NCBI GenBank assembly: GCA_018268085.1
Contig: JAFDXE010000013.1
Coordinates: 1 to 64,000 of the forward strand
DNA length: 64,000 nt
From: Bacteroidota bacterium
GTDB lineage: Bacteria > Bacteroidota > Bacteroidia > Chitinophagales > Chitinophagaceae
Direction of reading: 5' to 3'
This document shows positions 29,361 through 38,443 of this stretch, in pieces. A model generated the notes under the pieces. The model saw only the letters and a list, made by a program, of their open reading frames with translations. It made no database searches and was not told the origin of the DNA. Numbering within the stretch: position 1 is the stretch's first letter; the number at the start of each line of letters is the position of its first letter. The position numbers were made by a program, and so were the translations under genes.

Positions 29361-29599
29361 GGTTGATGAAAATTATGAATACACGAAAAAAATAAGTGCA
29401 CTGATATATAACTGAAGACAAACCCCGAGACCCACATTAGTGACTATCTCTGAAACCACAAAATCGTTTTCGTTACTATGCTTTGCCTTATTTTAAAATG
29501 CCGTTGCTGTATCAGCTACCAATAGCTGGTAAAAAACCTTTGTTTAATACCTATATCTAACTGTAAAATTCATTCACCTTCTCCTTCTATTCTCATTTC
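29361..29599. other. Intergenic stretch between convergent genes
   Basis: Contains a short perfect hairpin (CAGCTA-CCAA-TAGCTG, 29513-29528) without a T run and a pyrimidine-rich tract from about 29578 that runs into the 3' end of uvrA. No gene seen. Confidence 0.5.
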
Positions 29600-32491
29600 T
29601 TATTTCTTATTCCTTCTCTTCAACTCTTCTTTCACATACTTCGCCGTAAATCCAACCTTCGTTTCCGCCATGGCCTCAGGCGTTCCTTCAAAAAGAATTT
29701 GTCCGCCGCCTGATCCGCCTTCCGGCCCGATATCAATAATATGATCTGCCGTTTTGATCATGTCGAGGTTGTGCTCAATTACCAATACGGTATTGCCTCT
29801 GTCTACAAGTTTGTTCAATACATCCAGCAAATGTTGAATATCCTGGAAGTGAAGTCCGGTTGTTGGTTCATCGAGAATATAAAATGTTTTTCCCGTATCG
29901 CGTTTACCCAGTTCTGTTGCCAGCTTTACTCTTTGCGCCTCTCCCCCGCTAAGCGTAACAGCACTTTGCCCGAGTGTGATATATCCCAAACCTACTTCCT
30001 GCAATACCTTAATTTTACGGTAGATGTAGGGAACTGCATTAAAAAATTCTACTGCTTCATCAACCGTCATATCCAGCACATCACTGATGGATTTCCCTTT
30101 ATACCTGATTTCCAGTGTTTCCCGGTTGTATCTTTTACCATTGCATTTTTCACAATGCACATGAACGTCGGGCAGGAAGTTCATTTCAATTACACGCATG
30201 CCACCGCCCTCGCACACTTCACAGCGGCCACTCTTCACATTAAAAGAAAATCTTCCAGCATTGTAGCCACGGATCTTTGCCTCCGGTACTGCAGCAAATA
30301 AAGTTCTGATGTCTGTAAAAAATCCACAGTAAGTGGCAGGATTGCTTCTTGGCGTTCTTCCGATCGGGCTTTGATCAATCTCAATTACTTTATCAATATT
30401 TTCAAGACCATTAATTGATTTATAAGGTAGCGCTTCTGCTTTTGACTGATAGCAATACCGGCTCAACAACGGGTATAAAGTTTCATTGATCAATGTGGAT
30501 TTACCGCTGCCACTCACACCTGTTACCAATATAAATTTACCCAGTGGAAATTTTACTGAAACGTTCTTAAGGTTGTTACCACTCACACCTTTCAATTCAA
30601 TGTGCTTACCATTTCCTTTCCTTCTTTCCTTTGGTACGTCAATATTCTTCCTACCATCCAGGTATTGTGCCGTTTCAGAATTGGAGCGTACCACTTCAGC
30701 AGGTGTTCCCATGGCAACGATCTTACCTCCATGCACACCCGCTTTTGGACCAATATCAACAAGATAATCGGCAGCCAGCATAATGTCTTTGTCGTGTTCA
30801 ACAACCAGCACACTGTTGCCGATGTTTCTCAGGTTCTGTAAGGCAGTAATCAATCGCTGATTATCCCGCTGGTGCAACCCGATACTCGGCTCATCCAGGA
30901 TATAAGTAATACCCTGCAATTGCGAACCAATCTGGGTAGCCAATCGAATGCGTTGGTATTCGCCGCCGCTCAAACTTTTAGATGGCCGGTATAAAGTAAG
31001 ATAGGTAAGTCCCACATCCAGTAAAAACTGAACTCTTTCCCTTATCTCTTTCAATATGTCTTTCACAATGATATTTTGTTTATCGCTCAACCGCTTCTCT
31101 ATTCCGTTGAACCATGAAGCCAGTTCATCGAGATCTAATTCACTTAATTCTGCAATGTTCCGGTTATCTACCTTAAACCAAAGGCTTTCTTTTTTCAGTC
31201 GCGTACCATTACAGGTTTCACAGGGCTTCAATTGCATGAACTGTTCTGCCCAATCCCTTACAGCCTCACTGGTACCAGTAGACGAAAACCATCGCTTCAC
31301 CATATTCACTATCCCTTCATATTCTGTTGAATAATACGATGAATGATTGGGTTCCATATCCACTTCCAGGTCGCTTTCTTCATTGTCATCTATCACTTCC
31401 CGTCCATACAACAAAACATTGAGTGATTTTGCAGAAAGATCTTTTACCGGTTTGTCGATATTGATCTTATATTTTTTAGCAACTTCCAATACCTGTTTAA
31501 ATACATAGGCATCTCTTTCTTCGCCCAGAGGTGCGATACCGCCTTCACGAATGCTAAGCGATTTATCAGGAAGAATGGAATCTAAGTTTACCTGGTAAAC
31601 GGTGCCCAGGCCTTTGCAAACCGGGCAGGCGCCATAAGGAGAATTGAATGAAAATGCATTGGGAGATGGTTCTTCATAACTAAGTCCGGTATCAATACAC
31701 ATTAATTGTTTGCTGTACTGCACCAGTTTATTATCGTCGTTTATCAACAGGAACAACAGGTCTTTTCCCATCTGCAATGTTTTCTGTACACTCTGGCTTA
31801 CCCTTAACTTCATGTCATCGGTTACCTGTAAACGATCTACTACCACTTCGATGTCGTGAATCTTATACCGGTCGAGTTGCATGCGGGGCACAAGATCTTT
31901 TACTTCTCCATCGATCCTCACTTTTACAAATCCTTTTTTACGAATGTCTTCGAACAACTCCCGATAATGACCTTTACGACCCCGTACCAGCGGCGCCAGC
32001 AGGCTTATTTTTTTATTCCCGAATTTTTTATAGATGTCGATCACAATTTCTTCCTCACTGAACTTCACCATTTTTTTCCCTGTGTTGTAACTATATGCTT
32101 CACTCGCCCTTGCAAACAATAAGCGGAGAAAATCATAAATCTCAGTAATGGTTCCAACAGTACTTCGGGGATTTTTATTGGTGGTTTTTTGCTCGATGGA
32201 AATAACAGGAGAAAGACCGGTGATCTTATCTACATCCGGCCGTTCCATATCTCCAACAAACTGGCGGGCATAGGCAGAAAAACTTTCCATGTACCTGCGC
32301 TGCCCTTCGTTGTAAATTGTATCAAAAGTGAGTGATGATTTTCCACTGCCACTTACACCGGTAAATACAACCAATTTATTTTTGGGAATACTGATATCTA
32401 TGTCTTTCAGGTTATGCTCTCTTGCTCCAAACACTTCAATTACATCTTCACCCGCTTCTTTTGGAAGTACCTTTTCTTTTTTTGTAGCCAT
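29600..32491 (-). CDS. uvrA: Excinuclease ABC subunit A
   Basis: The damage-recognition ATPase of nucleotide excision repair, 963 residues. It has two ABC modules: Walker A GVSGSGKSSLT near residue 40 and GVSGSGKSTLI near 655, and signatures LSGGEYQRIRLA and LSGGEAQRVKLA. Zinc-binding cysteines appear as CPVCKGLG/CETCNGTR and CEVCEGGG/CEKCNGKR. I set the start at 32491 (MATKKEKVLPK), just downstream of a promoter-like TATATTTG. An open frame extends 43 codons further upstream, but those residues do not resemble UvrA. Confidence 0.97.
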   Translation of the reverse strand: MATKKEKVLPKEAGEDVIEVFGAREHNLKDIDISIPKNKLVVFTGVSGSGKSSLTFDTIYNEGQRRYMESFSAYARQFVGDMERPDVDKITGLSPVISIEQKTTNKNPRSTVGTITEIYDFLRLLFARASEAYSYNTGKKMVKFSEEEIVIDIYKKFGNKKISLLAPLVRGRKGHYRELFEDIRKKGFVKVRIDGEVKDLVPRMQLDRYKIHDIEVVVDRLQVTDDMKLRVSQSVQKTLQMGKDLLFLLINDDNKLVQYSKQLMCIDTGLSYEEPSPNAFSFNSPYGACPVCKGLGTVYQVNLDSILPDKSLSIREGGIAPLGEERDAYVFKQVLEVAKKYKINIDKPVKDLSAKSLNVLLYGREVIDDNEESDLEVDMEPNHSSYYSTEYEGIVNMVKRWFSSTGTSEAVRDWAEQFMQLKPCETCNGTRLKKESLWFKVDNRNIAELSELDLDELASWFNGIEKRLSDKQNIIVKDILKEIRERVQFLLDVGLTYLTLYRPSKSLSGGEYQRIRLATQIGSQLQGITYILDEPSIGLHQRDNQRLITALQNLRNIGNSVLVVEHDKDIMLAADYLVDIGPKAGVHGGKIVAMGTPAEVVRSNSETAQYLDGRKNIDVPKERRKGNGKHIELKGVSGNNLKNVSVKFPLGKFILVTGVSGSGKSTLINETLYPLLSRYCYQSKAEALPYKSINGLENIDKVIEIDQSPIGRTPRSNPATYCGFFTDIRTLFAAVPEAKIRGYNAGRFSFNVKSGRCEVCEGGGMRVIEMNFLPDVHVHCEKCNGKRYNRETLEIRYKGKSISDVLDMTVDEAVEFFNAVPYIYRKIKVLQEVGLGYITLGQSAVTLSGGEAQRVKLATELGKRDTGKTFYILDEPTTGLHFQDIQHLLDVLNKLVDRGNTVLVIEHNLDMIKTADHIIDIGPEGGSGGGQILFEGTPEAMAETKVGFTAKYVKEELKRRNKK

Positions 32492-32507
32492 TATTATTTT
32501 CTTACTA

Positions 32508-32515
32508 CAAATATA
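32508..32515 (-). promoter_or_regulatory. Candidate -7 promoter element of uvrA
   Basis: TATATTTG on the minus strand, 16 bp before the uvrA ATG. It supports the shorter uvrA start, because the longer frame begins upstream of it. Confidence 0.45.
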
Positions 32516-32717
32516 CAAACAACAATGCCGTGGTAAACTCGTGTAATTCATATCAGCGCATGTTTGTATTTGTTGATAAAATTCTACAACTACCAATATA
32601 AGGAAACACTTTGTACTCACTGCTCACTGAAAAAGAAACGTTTACAGAATGGCTTGTTAGTTGCAAAACAGCATGGCAACCATAAATGCATATTGTATCA
32701 TCTTTAAAATAAACTAT

Positions 32718-33182
32718 ATGACTACCAATCAAAAATCAGCAGGCGTTTTAAACGACCTCATTCAAATTAATAATGACCGCATTACCGGTTATGAAAAAGC
32801 AGCTAAAGAAGCGGAAGCCAATGATGCTGATCTTAAAAAATTGTTTTTAAAAATGGCAGATGAGAGCAGGATGTATAAAGATGAACTTAGTCGTGAAGTA
32901 ATTCGCCTGGGTGGAGAACCTTCAACCAACACAACCAATCTCGGAACAATTTACAGGGTATGGATGGATGTAAAAGCTACATTCAGCGGACACGACAGGG
33001 GAACTATTCTCAGTTCCTGCGAATTTGGTGAAGACGCGGCGCAGCGGGCTTATAAAGATGCCCTGGAATCCGACGCGGCAATGGATAGCGATTGCAGGCA
33101 ACTCATCGTTAAGCAAAAAGAACAATTAAAAGCAGCGCACGACCAGATCAAAAAATTCAGGGATGCAACAGTAGCTGCGTAG
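32718..33182 (+). CDS. DUF2383 four-helix-bundle protein (PA2169 family)
   Basis: A 154-residue, all-helical, charged protein. The sequence LNDLIQINNDRITGYEKAAKEAE at the start, LFLKMADESRMYKDEL in the second helix, and the ferritin-like spacing of Glu/His/Tyr residues match the DUF2383 domain of stress-induced four-helix proteins. I chose ATG 32718; the frame extends 19 residues upstream without family similarity. The biochemical role is not established. A terminator follows at 33203. Confidence 0.85.
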   Translation: MTTNQKSAGVLNDLIQINNDRITGYEKAAKEAEANDADLKKLFLKMADESRMYKDELSREVIRLGGEPSTNTTNLGTIYRVWMDVKATFSGHDRGTILSSCEFGEDAAQRAYKDALESDAAMDSDCRQLIVKQKEQLKAAHDQIKKFRDATVAA

Positions 33183-33202
33183 CAGAAAGGAAATGTAATT
33201 TG

Positions 33203-33227
33203 AAGCAGGTTATAGCCGGCTTTTTTT
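33203..33227 (+). terminator. Terminator after the DUF2383 gene
   Basis: AAGCAGG pairs with CCGGCTT (one A-G mismatch) around TTATAG and is followed by seven T. Confidence 0.6.
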
Positions 33228-33281
33228 GTGTTACAGATATTAGCGCCAGATAAAAATCTGCTTTGTACTTTCGTTCTTTCA

Positions 33282-33887
33282 ATGAAAACAGCACACAGGT
33301 ATTTTGTTATCCATAAGCCATACAATATGGTGTCCCAGTTTATCAGTTCACACGATGTAAGATTACTGGGCGATCTTGGCTATCCTTTTCCTGTAGGCAC
33401 ACATGCCATCGGCAGACTGGATGGAAATTCAGAAGGATTGCTGTTGCTTACTACCAATAAAAAAGTAACCCGGCTTTTATTCAGTGCTGAAGAAAAACAC
33501 AGCAGAACTTACCTCGTACAGGTAAACAACCGTTTAAACGAAGAAAATTTACTGCGTTTACAAACAGGCGTTAGTATCCGGATAAAAGGAGGCGAACTGT
33601 ATACCACTCCGGCTTGTGATGTACGGCTTGCAGACAACCCGGAATTAATCGCCCATTTTGAAAATAAAGACGTGTACAAATTCGGTAACAGTACCTGGCT
33701 GCTGATCACTTTAACCGAAGGCAAATTCAGGCAGGTACGAAAAATGATTGCAGCGGTGCGGCATAAATGCCTTAGGCTGATACGGGTTTCCATAGAAAAT
33801 ATTTCATTGGATGATTTACAACCCGGTGAAGTACTCGAAATGAAAGAAGATGATTTCTTCGAAAAGCTGAACATAAAAAAAGGTTGA
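33282..33887 (+). CDS. rRNA pseudouridine synthase, RsuA/RluB/E/F family
   Basis: A 201-residue enzyme isomerising a specific uridine in rRNA. The catalytic motif GRLDGNSEGLLLLT contains the conserved Asp near residue 47. It lacks the N-terminal S4 domain found in RsuA, RluB and RluF, and its short form starting MKTAHRYFVIHKPY most resembles RluE (23S rRNA). The C-terminal EGKFRQVRKMIAAV is the family's second conserved block. ATG 33282 gives the family start; an open frame upstream adds 18 unrelated residues. A bidirectional terminator separates it from the convergent DUF4476 gene. Confidence 0.88.
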   Translation: MKTAHRYFVIHKPYNMVSQFISSHDVRLLGDLGYPFPVGTHAIGRLDGNSEGLLLLTTNKKVTRLLFSAEEKHSRTYLVQVNNRLNEENLLRLQTGVSIRIKGGELYTTPACDVRLADNPELIAHFENKDVYKFGNSTWLLITLTEGKFRQVRKMIAAVRHKCLRLIRVSIENISLDDLQPGEVLEMKEDDFFEKLNIKKG

Positions 33888-33908
33888 AAGCGTTTTCTCT
33901 TTCAACCT
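33881..33908 (+). terminator. Bidirectional terminator between convergent genes
   Basis: A 10-bp perfect stem (AGGTTGAAAG with CTTTCAACCT) flanked by A and T runs on both sides. It overlaps the last codons of the pseudouridine synthase gene and serves the minus-strand gene as well. Confidence 0.85.
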
Positions 33909-33929
33909 TTTCATATTCATTTTTAATTA

Positions 33930-34841
33930 TTATTCGTCTCCGCTGGTAAACTTGCTCAATTCTTCTTTGCTTGAATCGAAAGAAAAAACATTGTTCACCT
34001 TAAAATAGTTTTTTGGATCCACGGTGTATTTGTAAGCATATTTTGCAAAAGCCAGTTTAGAATCTTCAAAACTGAACAGGTTACAAATGGCTACTACCTG
34101 GTCGCTGGAAAGGCAATTATTGGAAGCAATACTTTTTGCTGTTGATAATTTTGTGTCTTCAAAACTTGCATCAGAAATTGATTTTTTCGCCGCAGTAAAA
34201 TCGCCCTGTTTCATTGCCCAGCCATTACAACCGGAACCGGAAGACTGATTGCTGCTGGTGGTTGTATTGCTGCTATGAGAACTGTGGCTTGTGGTTGTTG
34301 TAGTAGTAGTTGTTGTAGACGTCATCTCAGGATCGTTGATGGTTACATTCATGCTAACGCCTGGCATATTTACACTGGCGCCTACCGTGTTCGTGGTATT
34401 TGTAGTAGTAGTGGTATGTGTTGTTCCATTGTTTCCACCGGCTCCTCCCTGCTGGCCCCAGCGGTGTACATACATTCCTGAAGGTGCAACAAAATCGGGC
34501 TTAACTTCTATTGAAGAGTAAGGTGCAATTTTAGCTTTATTGTTTTTATCTTTTTTAACCCTGTAGGTTACGTCCATCATCTTGTTATCAAAATCGGTTA
34601 TCTGCAGATTCTTTGAAATGGTAGCGATGGTAGAATCAGCAAATATTATTTTAGCGCTGTAATAAGGCTGAGGTAGTTCTTCAACCCTGATATTTGTTTG
34701 AGGCTTTGCATTTTGCCTTTCACCATTTAACACGAGAAAAAACGGATCGCCATCTTCAGAGAAAACGGTAAGGTTACCGGTAGTTTGAGCAAAAAGAAAA
34801 GAAGGAATTGCAAAAGTGAAAAGTAAAAATAATTTTTTCAT
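33930..34841 (-). CDS. Secreted DUF4476 domain protein (paralogue 2)
   Basis: A 303-residue protein with signal peptide MKKLFLLFTFAIPSFLFA. Residues ~20-115 form a beta-rich module (GNLTVFSEDGDPFFLVLNGE) that recurs, duplicated, in the neighbouring paralogue at 36.9 kb. A low-complexity linker follows with a run of Thr and Ser (about residues 145-200). The C-terminal ~95 residues are DUF4476 (NCLSSDQVVAICNLFSFED, FSFDSSKEELSKF). It is likely to act in the envelope; no biochemical function is known for the domain. Confidence 0.85.
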   Translation of the reverse strand: MKKLFLLFTFAIPSFLFAQTTGNLTVFSEDGDPFFLVLNGERQNAKPQTNIRVEELPQPYYSAKIIFADSTIATISKNLQITDFDNKMMDVTYRVKKDKNNKAKIAPYSSIEVKPDFVAPSGMYVHRWGQQGGAGGNNGTTHTTTTTNTTNTVGASVNMPGVSMNVTINDPEMTSTTTTTTTTTSHSSHSSNTTTSSNQSSGSGCNGWAMKQGDFTAAKKSISDASFEDTKLSTAKSIASNNCLSSDQVVAICNLFSFEDSKLAFAKYAYKYTVDPKNYFKVNNVFSFDSSKEELSKFTSGDE

Positions 34842-34943
34842 ATGTAATTTTTTAGTGAAAGATAAGGATGTAAAAATATTATTCCGGCTGCAATTTATAT
34901 AGCGTTTTAAGCGTATTAAGAAAAACTTTGCAAAAGGTACCTA

Positions 34944-36851
34944 TTATTTAACAAGCAGTATTGTTCCCTTCCTGGTAACCGGGTTCTTGCCTCGAATGGC
35001 ATAAGTAGCTACCCATACCAGCGCCTGCGTTTCCAATGGCTGCCCCTTAAATGTACCATCCCATTTTTTTGCCGGATCAACTGAACTGAATACAAGTTGT
35101 CCAAACCTGTTGTACACCGAAAGCTGGTAAGTACTGATGGATGCAATATTTCCTATCGCACCAAACATCGGATTGATATTATCTGTTCCTGGTGTAAAGG
35201 CAGAAGGAAAATATACATCCCTGCAATCGCCGCTAATGTATTTGGAAGCAGATCCGGTACAACCATTTTCATCGGATACAATTACGGAATAAGTTCCTTC
35301 ATCTTTTACTGTAAATGTTGAGGCCGTTGAATTATCCTGCCATAAATAACTTTGAAAGGCACCCGGGCTCAACGTAAGCGTATTCCCCGGGCAAACAAAA
35401 TCTACAGCACCCAAAGAAATATTCAACACCTTGTTTTCACGAATCACTTCAATATTATTCAGTTGTTTCGTACATCCCTTACCGTCAGATACTGATACGT
35501 TATATAATCCCGGGCTAAGCCCTGAAATAGCAGCGCCATGCTGAACCGGTGTAGTATTCCAGTTGTAGGAATAAGGCTGAACACCACCGGATACGGTTGC
35601 TGCTATAGATCCGTTGTCGGACAAACAAACTGCAGCAGTTGCATTGGCCGCCAGCTCCAGTAACGGGGGATCGGGATAGTTAAAGTTTACCTGTAAAGGG
35701 CAACCTCCCGGGGCAGAAACAATCACCTGGTATTCATCACTCCCTGGTAAGCCACTAACCGTTGCCGTTGTTTGTACCGGGCTGGTATTCCAGTTAAAAG
35801 TATATTGATTGGATGCTTCGCCCAGGTTAACAACCGCAAAACTATTGTTGGATTCACCATTACATTTGTTCAGGTTCAACACCTGCGGATCGGCATGTAC
35901 AATATTAACGGGTATTGTTTTCACATCTGTATTTCCGCTGGCAAAAAAAGCCGTTAACCGTACCTGGTGTACTTCACCGGTACCGCTGAAATCATGAACA
36001 GGATTTAAGGCCGTAGAAATGTTATTGGCGCCGGAAGCTACATCATCAAAATCCCACTGCACATTACAGGCAGCAGAATTATTTACAAACTGAACGGTGG
36101 TACTGTTGATACAATTAAAATAAAAATCGGCAACACCGGGAGGTGCGGCATTTCCAATATGAATATCATCTATCGCAAACCCGTCGAAATCGTTGCATTG
36201 CGTACCGGCTCCAAAATAAAAGCGGAACTGTACATTGGAAAAACCGGCAAGCATCGGCATGGTATGCCTGGCCATTACCCAGCCACCGCTGCCCAATCCG
36301 TATAAACAGTTTCCGGAACCACCACCGCCGGTTTGAATATTGCCCGACCATCCTGCAGTTCCTCCAACATTGATCAATGGATAGGTATTGTACCAGTTTG
36401 TTCCATCACAGGTGCTGTTGGAATTTTCAGTACCTAACGTCGTCCACGTGTTACCGTTATTGGTACTGTACTGAAATACGGCGCCATCATATTTTCTTTC
36501 TGTTTCCCAGAAAACCAAAAATGAAACCTGTGGATTGCTGAGTGAAGTAAAATCAAAACACGGACTTATTAATGAAGAGTTTCCGGAAGCATAATAACTG
36601 TGGTCGAGCCCGCCAACGATCCAGCTTTTTTGTCCACTCCCTGCTGAAGTAATCACATTTTTAACGGCGCTGGGAGTACCACATTGCCATGCATTGGCCG
36701 GACTGGCTATCCAGTTTCCATTATTGGCGCCTTCAAATCCTTCTTCATAAGGGAAGCTACTGATCACCGTTCCGCATTGCGCTGTTGCCCCTTGCTGATA
36801 AGAGATCAGCAGCAGCAACATCAGTAAAATTTTATGAAAAGGCGAAAGCAT
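34944..36851 (-). CDS. T9SS type B cargo protein with SprB-like repeats
   Basis: A 635-residue secreted protein with signal peptide ending near GATA-Q. Residues ~30-230 look like a MAM/jelly-roll carbohydrate- or ligand-binding domain (FPYEEGFEG). A PKD-like region and two SprB-type repeats follow, each with an NWNT-P-VQ core about 90 residues apart. The last ~85 residues are the gliding-motility/CHU_C type B sorting domain (FPSAFTPGTDNINPMF...VYNRFGQLVF). Type B cargo is exported by T9SS and remains on the cell surface. I take ATG 36851 because the promoter at 36873-36904 would leave no room for the upstream ATG at 36863. Confidence 0.85.
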   Translation of the reverse strand: MLSPFHKILLMLLLLISYQQGATAQCGTVISSFPYEEGFEGANNGNWIASPANAWQCGTPSAVKNVITSAGSGQKSWIVGGLDHSYYASGNSSLISPCFDFTSLSNPQVSFLVFWETERKYDGAVFQYSTNNGNTWTTLGTENSNSTCDGTNWYNTYPLINVGGTAGWSGNIQTGGGGSGNCLYGLGSGGWVMARHTMPMLAGFSNVQFRFYFGAGTQCNDFDGFAIDDIHIGNAAPPGVADFYFNCINSTTVQFVNNSAACNVQWDFDDVASGANNISTALNPVHDFSGTGEVHQVRLTAFFASGNTDVKTIPVNIVHADPQVLNLNKCNGESNNSFAVVNLGEASNQYTFNWNTSPVQTTATVSGLPGSDEYQVIVSAPGGCPLQVNFNYPDPPLLELAANATAAVCLSDNGSIAATVSGGVQPYSYNWNTTPVQHGAAISGLSPGLYNVSVSDGKGCTKQLNNIEVIRENKVLNISLGAVDFVCPGNTLTLSPGAFQSYLWQDNSTASTFTVKDEGTYSVIVSDENGCTGSASKYISGDCRDVYFPSAFTPGTDNINPMFGAIGNIASISTYQLSVYNRFGQLVFSSVDPAKKWDGTFKGQPLETQALVWVATYAIRGKNPVTRKGTILLVK

Positions 36852-36872
36852 GAATGTTAGCATTTGAGCCGG

Positions 36873-36904
36873 CAAAACTACAACGAATACCCTTTAACTT
36901 TCAA
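36873..36904 (-). promoter_or_regulatory. Candidate promoter of the T9SS type B cargo gene
   Basis: On the minus strand, TTG (36902-36904) and TAGTTTTG (36873-36880, exact TAnnTTTG) are separated by 21 bp, the usual Bacteroidota arrangement. A start of transcription near 36866 supports translation from 36851. Confidence 0.5.
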
Positions 36905-36931
36905 TTTATCAGGTTCCGGAGTTGTTAAAAT

Positions 36932-38311
36932 CTAATCTCCGTTGATGAATGTATTAAGCTCTTTCCTGCTTTTTTCTGTTGCAAACAAAGATGCCAGTTC
37001 AGCATAATTATTCCGGTCGATGGTAAACTTATAGGCATATTTTGCAAAGCTCATTCTTGTCTTTTCAGATTTAAATAAACTGCAGAATTCCGCTACCTGG
37101 TGTACCGTAAGACAGTTAGATATGATGAAATCCTGTGCTACAGTGAGTTTTTCTTCCTCCGTTGCGGCTTGTTCAATTATTTTTTTGCCAGCCACCAGGT
37201 CGCCTTTCCCTATAGGCCATCCATTGCATTTTTTAATTTCAGCGTTCGGGTTATTGTTTGATTTGGATGCCGGTGCATCCGCCTGGCTTTTTGCAGTGGC
37301 TTTGGTATTAGCAGAAGCACCGTTGTCTGATTTTCCGGTTTCCGGTTTTACTTCTTTTGTTTTTGAAGATTTGGCTGTGGTTGCTGCGGGAGTGCCGGTT
37401 GCCTTGGGAGCAGGGGCCTCCGTAACCTTAAGGTTGGATATACTGCCCTTAACTTTTGCAACAGGTTGTTTTGCCATTGCAGCAGTATCCCTGGTATTTT
37501 TTACTTCCCCCGGGGTTGAAAATGTAAACACCGACATGCCCGGGGGTGGGGTGAAATCAGTTTTTGCAGGTCCGATGGCATAAAAATTAAACCTTGGCTT
37601 TGCGGATTGATCCCGGCGTATGCGGTAAGCCGCATCTACAAGCTGTTCTTCCGCATCAGAAACCACCACGTTGTTTTTTACAATGGTGGGCAGTTTGCTG
37701 TCATTGAATACAATTTTAACCGTGTAATAAAGCCCGGGAATATTGGAAATGCGCACGTTTGACTGCGCCGTTTCATTTTGCTTAATACCATCCAGGTAAA
37801 GGAAAAATTTATCGCCATTCTGTGAAAAAACATTCAGGCTTCCGAGTGTTTTCGAATTTGACCCGGGAGAAACCGGCGCCTCTTTAGGAACTGCCTGCAG
37901 GGTTTCAAAATGTTCCGGATTGTCGTACTGGAAAATAAACACATCAGCGCCCCGCCTGTATTGTTGCTGAACTGCATTCATCGAATAAAAATTCAGTTTT
38001 GCCTTCCCGTCTTTGTCTTTGCGAATCTTATAAGTAGCATCGCCGGGCACATCATTTTCATCTGAAACATAGAGGTTATTTTTTGAAATCGTAGGAATGG
38101 AATGGTCTTCAAAAACTATTTTGGCGGCGTAAAAAAGGTCTGGTAATTTTTCGATCCGGATATTTGATCTTGCTATTTCATTTTGCTTTTTACCATCCAG
38201 GTACACATAAAATTTATCGCCGTTCTCTGAAAAAATATTCAGGCTTCCAAAAGGCTGTGCAATGATGAATACGGGCGATAATAAAAGAAGTAAAAAAATC
38301 AGCTTTTTCAA
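36932..38311 (-). CDS. DUF4476 protein with duplicated N-terminal module (paralogue 3)
   Basis: A 459-residue secreted protein with signal peptide MKKLIFLLLLLSPVFIIA. Residues ~20-115 and ~150-250 are two clearly homologous copies of the module seen once in paralogue 2: both have GSLN-FS-NGDKF, YLDG-KQNE and YKIRKD/YRIRRD with similar spacing. A Lys/Ala/Pro/Thr-rich linker (about 270-360) follows, then the DUF4476 domain (NCLTVHQVAEFCSLFKSEK) at the C-terminus. A TATATTTG element lies 20 bp upstream of the ATG. Function unknown; the repeat suggests binding of an envelope ligand. Confidence 0.85.
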   Translation of the reverse strand: MKKLIFLLLLLSPVFIIAQPFGSLNIFSENGDKFYVYLDGKKQNEIARSNIRIEKLPDLFYAAKIVFEDHSIPTISKNNLYVSDENDVPGDATYKIRKDKDGKAKLNFYSMNAVQQQYRRGADVFIFQYDNPEHFETLQAVPKEAPVSPGSNSKTLGSLNVFSQNGDKFFLYLDGIKQNETAQSNVRISNIPGLYYTVKIVFNDSKLPTIVKNNVVVSDAEEQLVDAAYRIRRDQSAKPRFNFYAIGPAKTDFTPPPGMSVFTFSTPGEVKNTRDTAAMAKQPVAKVKGSISNLKVTEAPAPKATGTPAATTAKSSKTKEVKPETGKSDNGASANTKATAKSQADAPASKSNNNPNAEIKKCNGWPIGKGDLVAGKKIIEQAATEEEKLTVAQDFIISNCLTVHQVAEFCSLFKSEKTRMSFAKYAYKFTIDRNNYAELASLFATEKSRKELNTFINGD

Positions 38312-38330
38312 CAGGTTTTTTTTAGCATTG

Positions 38331-38338
38331 CAAATATA
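38331..38338 (-). promoter_or_regulatory. Candidate -7 promoter element of DUF4476 paralogue 3
   Basis: TATATTTG on the minus strand, 20 bp before the ATG. No clear -33 TTG at the right distance. Confidence 0.4.
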
Positions 38339-38443
38339 ATTAACCCTATCCGGGTTTAAAAACTTGTCTTTCGGGCAGCGAACGATAGACTAACGGTATC
38401 TCTTATTTGATCCGTATCCTTCATCCGCTAAAATCATTGATTC

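Noticed and set aside
29513..29528. Hairpin CAGCTA-CCAA-TAGCTG as a uvrA terminator
   Set aside because: Short stem and no T run on the minus strand.
32492..32620. 43-codon N-terminal extension of uvrA
   Set aside because: Sequence unlike UvrA and a promoter-like box sits inside it.
37122..37583. 153-residue plus-strand frame inside DUF4476 paralogue 3
   Set aside because: Lies antisense to the Ala/Pro/Lys-rich linker; composition explained by the real gene.
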